Shown here one piece after another: positions 55,488 to 64,000 of a stretch of 64,000 bases of DNA. This stretch comes from Bugulina stolonifera (Eukaryota; Bryozoa; Gymnolaemata; Cheilostomatida; Bugulidae), in assembly GCA_935421135.1 (NCBI GenBank), contig OW285195.1, positions 1,922,001 to 1,986,000 on the forward strand, written 5' to 3'. Positions within the stretch are counted from its first letter, which is position 1; the number at the start of each line of letters is the position of its first letter. Position numbers and translations under genes: made by a program. Below the pieces are notes generated by a model. It made no database searches. It worked only from the letters and a program-made list of their open reading frames with translations, and was not told the DNA's origin.

Positions 55488-56980
55488 CTGCATGATAGAT
55501 GATGATGATGATTATGTTGAAGCTACGGCCTCAGATGATAGACTAGAAACACTACAATGACATGATTCATATCAATAAAATAAATTTTATATCCTGTCAT
55601 TGTTATTAATCAAGTCATTTTATTACTTATATGTGCACATCAAAATAATGTTGATGGTGTTGCCTGTGTAATTTTAATCAATTCTGTCTCACATGCTTCT
55701 CACATTGTGAATAGCAGCTTTAAGTGAATGCCATAGCACCCCACCATTTCCAGTTTGGAGGCTCAATCTTAGTTGCCAATTCCTGCTCTTTCTCTTTTTT
55801 CCTTCCAGTATCCCTCAGGCTTCTTCATTTAGTTTGTCCCATGCAGACTGTTGAGTAAATATTTTTTCTCTCTTAATGTATTTGCCACATTGCAATACAG
55901 AAAAGTTGTCTACTCACCAATTCAACAAAAGCCATGGGTAGGCAAATCTAAATAGTTACATAGTCTGCGCACCTATAACTAATAATGGGAGAATACTCTT
56001 AGGGATTCAACCCCTTTGTTCGTTCTTTAGATTAAAACCTGCACTATTCAAAGAATATATTGAAACATGCAGGTTCAAATATTTTTATTTGATATGTGAT
56101 GCATTCAATCAAGTGTTTCCTATTCTAACACGTGCCTGATGGACTAGAGCCGAATTGTTTATTAAGAACCGAAACAATATTTTACAAATTATTCTCCTTG
56201 ATCCTTCTTGTAGCTGAGATTTTTGCCACAGAACTGGTCTCTGTTGTATAAGCTCAATCAGCATAGCAATGCAGTTGTCATCCATGGTTAGTAGAATGTT
56301 ATGTATTACAAAGTTATATTAATAATTAATTTTTATTTCACTTAAGTTTTATTTAAAAATATTATAAAATCAACTGCTAGCAGCTTGTTAAAGCGTAGAC
56401 ATAAAAACCGTCTGCAATATGCATCCAGCTCTAGTCAATCAACACTCGATTCACATTTTGTAACGTAAAAAAACTATAATATGCAATAAACTTGCGATTT
56501 TGCAGAAGTTCAACATCAGTAATCACAAAACGCAAAATTTATGAGGTTCACATAAATTTTGCAGCCGTGTAGCAAACTCTTTAGACTGGAGTTTTTCTTT
56601 TTTGAGCACCTCCTCATAGCATCCAGTCAAACTGTTGAGTTGTCTTAGTTTCGCGCACCTTTCTATTAGACAAAACCATGCATCTTTAAAATACTAACAC
56701 TTATATTCTAATGTTTTGAGATATAAGGTAATGCCTGTTTTAAACCATTCGGCGCAAGTTCATTTGTAGAGGTCTCTTTCTGGTGGTTTCTTTGTGAGCA
56801 TTTCATATAGACTAGATCGGCATATGCCACGCTGACAAAGTTCCACAGTTTACAAACCTTCAGCTGTACTGAATGTGAGCCATCTGTGGGATACCACTAT
56901 GAACTTATCCAAACATTTTTATCTGGGATTAAATCTAGAGTGTCTGTTGTTTTCTTCGAAGGGATAGTGGTAGCACTTAC

Positions 56981-57107
56981 CATACTGCTTTCCGTCTTCG
57001 GTTGTTCGTTTTTTCCCACATGGTGGATAAATAACCATGGCCTTTTGCAAAGCCTTTTCAATGTCGTCCGACCATAAAATGTGTCCTGTTCCAGACATAT
57101 TTAGATA
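56981..57107 (-). CDS. TEA-domain exon, array copy 6
   Basis: Same protein as copy 2, splice signals intact. Confidence 0.8.
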
Positions 57108-58600
57108 CTGCATGATAGATGATGATGATGATTATGTTGAAGCTACGGCTTCAGATGATAGACTAGAAACACTACAATGACATGATTCATATCAATAAAA
57201 TAAATTTTATATCCTGTCATTGCTATTAATCAAGTCATTTTATTACTTATATGTGCACATCAAAATAATGTTGATGGTGTTGCCTGTGTAATTTTAATCA
57301 ATTCTGTCTCACATGCTTCTCACATTGTGAATAGCAGCTTTAAGTGAATGCCATAGCACCCCACCATTTCCAGTTTGGAGGCTCAATCTTAGTTGCCAAT
57401 TCCTGCTCTTTCTCTTTTTTCCTTCCAGTATCCCTCAGGCTTCTTCATTTAGTTTGTCCCATGCAGACTGTTGAGTAAATATTTTTTCTCTCTTAATGTA
57501 TTTGCCACATTGCAATACAGAAAAGTTGTCTACTCACCAATTCAACAAAAGCCATGGGTAGGCAAATCTAAATAGTTACATAGTCTGCGCACCTATAACT
57601 AATAATGGGAGAATACTCTTAGGGATTCAACCCCTTTGTTCGTTCTTTAGATTAAAACCTGCACTATTCAAAGAATATATTGAAACATGCGGGTTCAAAT
57701 ATTTTTATTTGATATGTGATGCATTCAATCAAGTGTTTCCTATTCTAACACGTGCCTGATAGACTGGAGCCGAATTGTTTATTAAGAACCGAAACAATAT
57801 TTTACAAATTATTCTCCTTGATCCTTCTTGTAGCTGAGATTTTTGCCACAGAACTGGTCTCTGTTGTATAAGCTCAATCAGCATAGCAATGCAGTTGTCA
57901 TCCATGGTTAGTAGAATGTTATGTATTACAAAGTTATATTAATAATTAATTTTTATTTCACTTAAGTTTAATTTGAAAATATTATAAAATCAACTGCTAG
58001 CAGCTTGTTAAAGCGTAGACATAAAAACCGTCTGCAATATGCATCCAGCTCTAGTCAATCAACACTCGATTCACATTTTGTAACGTAAAAAAACTATAAT
58101 ATGCAATAAACTTGCGATTTTGCAGAAGTTCAACATCAGTAATCACAAAACGCATAATTTATGAGGTTCACATAAATTTTGCAGCCGTGTAGCAAACTCT
58201 TTAGACTGGAGTTTTTCTTTTTTGAGCACCTCCTCATAGCATCCAGTCAAACTGTTGAGTTGTCTTAGTTTCGCGCACCTTTCTATTAGACAAAACCATG
58301 CATCTTTAAAATACTAACACTTATATTCTAATGTTTTGAGATATAAGGTAATGCCTGTTTTAAACCATTCGGCGCAAGTTCATTTGTAGAGGTCTCTTTC
58401 TGGTGGTTTCTTTGTGAGCATTTCATATAGAATAGATCGGCATATGCCACGCTGACAAAGTTCCACAGTTTACAAACCTTCAGCTGTACTGAATGTGAGC
58501 CATCTGTGGGATACCACTATGAACTTATCCAAACATTTTTATCTGGGATTAAATCTAGAGTGTCTGTTGTTTTCTTCGAAGGGATAGTGGTAGCACTTAC

Positions 58601-58727
58601 CATACTGCTTTCCGTCTTCGGTTGTTCGTTTTTTCCCACATGGTGGATAAATAACCATGGCCTTTTGCAAAGCCTTTTCAATGTCGTCCGACCATAAAAT
58701 GTGTCCTGTTCCAGACATATTTAGATA
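58601..58727 (-). CDS. TEA-domain exon, array copy 7
   Basis: Same protein as copy 2, splice signals intact. Confidence 0.8.
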
Positions 58728-60220
58728 CTGCATGATAGATGATGATGATGATTATGTTGAAGCTACGGCCTCAGATGATAGACTAGAAACACTACAATGA
58801 CATGATTCATATCAATAAAATAAATTTTATATCCTGTCATTGTTATTAATCAAGTCATTTTATTACTTATATGTGCACATCAAAATAATGTTGATGGTGT
58901 TGCCTGTGTAATTTTAATCAATTCTGTCTCACATGCTTCTCACATTGTGAATAGCAGCTTTAAGTGAATGCCATAGCACCCCACCATTTCCAGTTTGGAG
59001 GCTCAATCTTAGTTGCCAATTCCTGCTCTTTCTCTTTTTTCCTTCCAGTATCCCTCAGGCTTCTTCATTTAGTTTGTCCCATGCAGACTGTTGAGTAAAT
59101 ATTTTTTCTCTCTTAATGTATTTGCCACATTGCAATACAGAAAAGTTGTCTACTCACCAATTCAACAAAAGCCATGGGTAGGCAAATCTAAATAGTTACA
59201 TAGTCTGCTCACCTATAACTAATAATGGGAGAATACTCTTAGGGATTCAACCCCTTTGTTCGTTCTTTAGATTAAAACCTGCACTATTCAAAGAATATAT
59301 TGAAACATGCAGGTTCAAATATTTTTATTTGATATGTGATGCATTCAATCAAGTGTTTCCTATTCTAACACGTGCCTGATAGACTAGAGCCGAATTGTTT
59401 ATTAAGAACCGAAACAATATTTTACAAATTATTCTCCTTGATCCTTCTTGTAGCTGAGATTTTTGCCACAGAACTGGTCTCTGTTGTATAAGCTCAATCA
59501 GCATAGCAATGCAGTTGTCATCCATGGTTAGTAGAATGTTATGTATTACAAAGTTATATTAATAATTAATTTTTATTTCACTTAAGTTTTATTTAAAAAT
59601 ATTATAAAATCAACTGCTAGCAGCTTGTTAAAGCGTAGACATAAAAACCGTCTGCAATATGCATCCAGCTCTAGTCAATCAACACTCGATTCACATTTTG
59701 TAACGTAAAAAAACTATAATATGCAATAAACTTGCGATTTTGCAGAAGTTCAACATCAGTAATCACAAAACGCAAAATTTATGAGGTTCACATAAATTTT
59801 GCAGCCGTGTAGCAAACTCTTTAGACTGGAGTTTTTCTTTTTTGAGCACCTCCTCATAGCATCCAGTCAAACTGTTGAGTTGTCTTAGTTTCGCGCACCT
59901 TTCTATTAGACAAAACCATGCATCTTTAAAATACTAACACTTATATTCTAATGTTTTGAGATATAAGGTAATGCCTGTTTTAAACCATTCGGCGCAAGTT
60001 CATTTGTAGAGGTCTCTTTCTGGTGGTTTCTTTGTGAGCATTTCATATAGACTAGATCGGCATATGCCACGCTGACAGAGTTCCACAGTTTACAAACCTT
60101 CAGCTGTACTGAATGTGAGCCATCTGTGGGATACCACTATGAACTTATCCAAACATTTTTATCTGGGATTAAATCTAGAGTGTCTGTTGTTTTCTTCGAA
60201 GGGATAGTGGTAGCACTTAC

Positions 60221-60347
60221 CATACTGCTTTCCGTCTTCGGTTGTTCGTTTTTTCCCACATGGTGGATAAATAATAATGGCCTTTTGCAAAGCCTTTTCA
60301 ATGTCGTCCGACCATGAAACGTGTCCTGTTCCAGACATATTTAGATA
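60221..60347 (-). CDS. TEA-domain exon, array copy 8 (most divergent)
   Basis: Differs from copy 2 by four substitutions, all amino-acid changing: HVS and AIII instead of HIL and AMVI. Splice signals intact. Confidence 0.8.
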
Positions 60348-61843
60348 CTGCATGATAGATGATGATGATGATGATTATGTTGAAGCTACGGCCTCAAATG
60401 ATAGACTAGAAACACTACAATGACATGATTCATATCAATAAAATAAATTTTATATCCTGTCATTGTTATTAATCAAGTCATTTTATTACTTATATGTGCA
60501 CATCAAAATAATGTTGATGGTGTTGCCTGTGTAATTTTAATCAATTCTGTCTCACATGCTTCTCACATTGTGAATAGCAGCTTTAAGTGAATGCCATAGC
60601 ACCCCACCATTTCCAGTTTGGAGGCTCAATCTTAGTTGCCAATTCCTGCTCTTTCTCTTTTTTCCTTCCAGTATCCCTCAGGCTTCTTCATTTAGTTTGT
60701 CCCATGCAGACTGTTGAGTAAATATTTTTTCTCTCTTAATGTATTTGCCACATTGCAATACAGAAAAGTTGTCTACTCACCAATTCAACAAAAGCCATGG
60801 GTAGGCAAATCTAAATAGTTACATAGTCTGCGCACCTATAACTAATAATGGGAGAATACTCTTAGGGATTCAACCCCTTTGTTCGTTCTTTAGATTAAAA
60901 CCTGCACTATTCAAAGAATATATTGAAACATGCAGGTTCAAATATTTTTATTTGATATGTGATGCATTCAATCAAGTGTTTCCTATTCTAACACGTGCCT
61001 TATAGACTAGAGCCGAATTGTTTATTAAGAACCGAAACAATATTTTACAAATTATTCTCCTTGATCCTTCTTGTAGCTGAGATTTTTGCCACAGAACTGG
61101 TCTCTGTTGTATAAGCTCAATCAGCATAGCAATGCAGTTGTCATCCATGGTTAGTAGAATGTTATGTAATACAAAGTTATATTAATAATTAATTTTTATT
61201 TCACTCAAGTTTTATTTAAAACTAATATAAAATCAACTGCTAGCAGCTTGTTAAAGCGTAGACATAAAAACCGTCTGCAATATGCATCCAGCTCTAGTCA
61301 ATCAACACTCGATTCACATTTTGTAACGTAAAAAAACTATAATATGCAATAAACTTGCGATTTTGCAGAAGTTCAACATCAGTAATCACAAAACGCAAAA
61401 TTTATGAGGTTCACATAAATTTTGCAGCCGTGTAGCAAACTCTTTAGACTGGAGTTTTTCTTTTTTGAGCACCTCCTCATAGCATCCAGTCAAACTGTTG
61501 AGTTGTCTTAGTTTCGCGCACCTTTCTATTAGACAAAACCATGCATCTTTAAAATACTAACACTTATATTCTAATGTTTTGAGATATAAGGTAATGCCTG
61601 TTTTAAACCATTCGGCGCAAGTTCATTTGTAGAGGTCTCTTTCTGGTGGTTTCTTTGTGAGCATTTCATATAGAATAGATCGGCATATGCCACGCTGACA
61701 AAGTTCCACAGTTTACAAACCTTCAGCTGTACTGAATGTGAGCCATCTGTGGGATACCACTATGAACTTATCCAAACATTTTTATCTGGGATTAAATCTA
61801 GAGTGTCTGTTGTTTTCTTCGAAGGGATAGTGGTAGCACTTAC

Positions 61844-61970
61844 CATACTGCTTTCCGTCTTCGGTTGTTCGTTTTTTCCCACATGGTGGATAAATAACCA
61901 TGGCCTTTTGCAAAGCCTTTTCAATGTCGTCCGACCATAAAATGTGTCCTGTTCCAGACATATTTAGATA
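61844..61970 (-). CDS. TEA-domain exon, array copy 9
   Basis: Same protein as copy 2, splice signals intact. Confidence 0.8.
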
Positions 61971-63463
61971 CTGCATGATAGATGATGATGATGATTATGT
62001 TGAAGCTACGGCCTCAGATGATAGACTAGAAACACTACAATGACATGATTCATATCAATAAAATAAATTTTATATCCTGTCATTGTTATTAATCAAGTCA
62101 TTTTATTACTTATATGTGCACATCAAAATAATGTTGATGGTGTTGCCTGTGTAATTTTAATCAATTCTGTCTCACATGCTTCTCACATTGTGAATAGCAG
62201 CTTTAAGTGAATGCCATAGCACCCCACCATTTCCAGTTTGGAGGCTCAATCTTAGTTGCCAATTCCTGCTCTTTCTCTTTTTTCCTTCCAGTATCCCTCA
62301 GGCTTCTTCATTTAGTTTGTCCCATGCAGACTGTTGAGTAAATATTTTTTCTCTCTTAATGTATTTGCCACATTGCAATACAGAAAAGTTGTCTACTCAC
62401 CAATTCAACAAAAGCCATGGGTAGGCAAATCTAAATAGTTACATAGTCTGCTCACCTATAACTAATAATGGGAGAATACTCTTAGGGATTCAACCCCTTT
62501 GTTCGTTCTTTAGATTAAAACCTGCACTATTCAAAGAATATATTGAAACATGCAGGTTCAAATATTTTTATTTGATATGTGATGTATTCAATCAAGTGTT
62601 TCCTATTCTAACACGTGCCTGATAGACTAGAGCCGAATTGTTTATTAAGAACCGAAACAATATTTTACAAATTATTCTCCTTGATCCTTCTTGTAGCTGA
62701 GATTTTTGCCACAGAACTGGTCTCTGTTGTATAAGCTCAATCAGCATAGCAATGCAGTTGTCATCCATGGTTAGTAGAATGTTATGTAATACAAAGTTAT
62801 ATTAATAATTAATTTTTATTTCACTCAAGTTTTATTTAAAACTAATATAAAATCAACTGCTAGCAGCTTGTTAAAGCGTAGACATAAAAACCGTCTGCAA
62901 TATGCATCCAGCTCTAGTCAATCAACACTCGATTCACATTTTGTAACGTAAAAAAACTATAATATGCAATAAACTTGCGATTTTGCAGAAGTTCAACATC
63001 AGTAATCACAAAACGCAAAATTTATGAGGTTCACATAAATTTTGCAGCCGTGTAGCAAACTCTTTAGACTGGAGTTTTTCTTTTTTGAGCACCTCCTCAT
63101 AGCATCCAGTCAAACTGTTGAGTTGTCTTAGTTTCGCGCACCTTTCTATTAGACAAAACCATGCATCTTTAAAATACTAACACTTATATTCTAATGTTTT
63201 GAGATATAAGGTAATGCCTGTTTTAAACCATTCGGCGCAAGTTCATTTGTAGAGGTCTCTTTCTGGTGGTTTCTTTGTGAGCATTTCATATAGAATAGAT
63301 CGGCATATGCCACGCTGACAAAGTTCCACAGTTTACAAACCTTCAGCTGTACTGAATGTGAGCCATCTGTGGGATACCACTATGAACTTATCCAAACATT
63401 TTTATCTGGGATTAAATCTAGAGTGTCTGTTGTTTTCTTCGAAGGGATAGTGGTAGCACTTAC

Positions 63464-63590
63464 CATACTGCTTTCCGTCTTCGGTTGTTCGTTTTTTCCC
63501 ACATGGTGGATAAATAACCATGGCCTTTTGCAAAGCCTTTTCAATGTCGTCCGACCATAAAATGTGTCCTGTTCCAGACATATTTAGATA
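63464..63590 (-). CDS. TEA-domain exon, array copy 10
   Basis: Same protein as copy 2. The unit continues past the right edge of the window. Confidence 0.8.
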
Positions 63591-64000
63591 CTGCATGATA
63601 GATGATGATGATGATTATGTTGAAGCTACGGCCTCAGATGATAGACTAGAAACACTACAATGACATGATTCATATCAATGAAATAAATTTTATATCCTGT
63701 CATTGTTATTAATCAAGTCATTTTATTACTTATATGTGCACATCAAAATAATGTTGATGGTGTTGCCTGTGTAATTTTAATCAATTCTGTCTCACATGCT
63801 TCTCACATTGTGAATAGCAGCTTTAAGTGAATGCCATAGCACCCCACCATTTCCAGTTTGGAGGCTCAATCTTAGTTGCCAATTCCTGCTCTTTCTCTTT
63901 TTTCCTTCCAGTATCCCTCAGGCTTCTTCATTTAGTTTGTCCCATGCAGACTGTTGAGTAAATATTTTTTCTCTCTTAATGTATTTGCCACATTGCAATA

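Larger units (their letters stand above)
48672..64000. repeat. 1.62-kb tandem array, about 9.5 units, continuing past the window
   Basis: Units start at TCTTTCTGGTGGTTTC, at 48672, 50294 and then every 1620 bp. Unit length is 1620 or 1623 bp; the 3-bp steps come from a GAT microsatellite just outside the TEA exon. Units are about 99% identical. Each contains, on the minus strand, one TEA-domain exon with intact donor and, about 1 kb away, a short MADF-like ORF. The rest reads as intron. The array is homogeneous, hence recent or kept uniform by conversion. Confidence 0.97.

Overview
The window is animal nuclear DNA, AT-rich and dominated by repeats. This follows from spliceosomal exons of a TEA-domain (TEAD/Scalloped) type, Penelope, LINE, hAT and P-element remnants, and a Polinton (Maverick)/adintovirus-like element. 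I cannot name the species; an invertebrate is most likely. There is no bacterial gene structure and no ordinary complete host gene. A 200-base run of N (37001-37200) marks an assembly gap.

Layout. (1) 1-3491 and 14411-28605 are one satellite array (monomer about 174 bp, about 100 copies visible), interrupted by an element. (2) 3492-14410 is a 10.9-kb Polinton/adintovirus-like element with long GC-rich terminal inverted repeats and a perfect 6-bp target duplication TAGGTG. Ten minus-strand ORFs form a nearly complete virion and integration set: adenain-like protease, double-jelly-roll major capsid, basic core-like protein, penton, chromodomain integrase, packaging ATPase, a membrane protein and three unrecognised proteins. 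A protein-primed DNA polymerase is missing. A large palindromic iteron array and a truncated early gene lie where the missing genes probably stood. (3) 28606-30248 holds a decayed LINE. (4) 30249-32837 is a second fragment of the same Polinton family, carrying one terminus, the early gene that is truncated in element 1, two further small genes and the iteron array. (5) 32838-46600 is a transposon graveyard: LTR-like promoter, Penelope endonuclease with inverted flanks, foldback element, P-transposase fragment, a LINE split by a TTAA-flanked foldback, a hAT with an 8-bp target duplication, and a multi-exon DDE-like transposase pseudogene. (6) 46674-64000 carries two old and ten nearly identical copies of a TEA-domain exon, the latter on a 1.62-kb tandem unit that runs off the window.

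How the parts relate. The Polinton genes are packed head to tail on one strand, with stop-start spacings of about 1-5 nt at several junctions and TATA boxes at the start of the cluster and before some genes. Comparing the two Polinton copies shows that element 1 lost its early region. A diverged satellite monomer lies inside element 1 next to its terminal repeat, so satellite and virus-like element share sequence ancestry. The satellite array also keeps an uninterrupted paralogue of the insertion site. The most notable signals are the polymerase-less but otherwise well-kept virus-like element, its mirror-symmetric iteron palindrome, the satellite-element link, and the TEA-exon tandem array.
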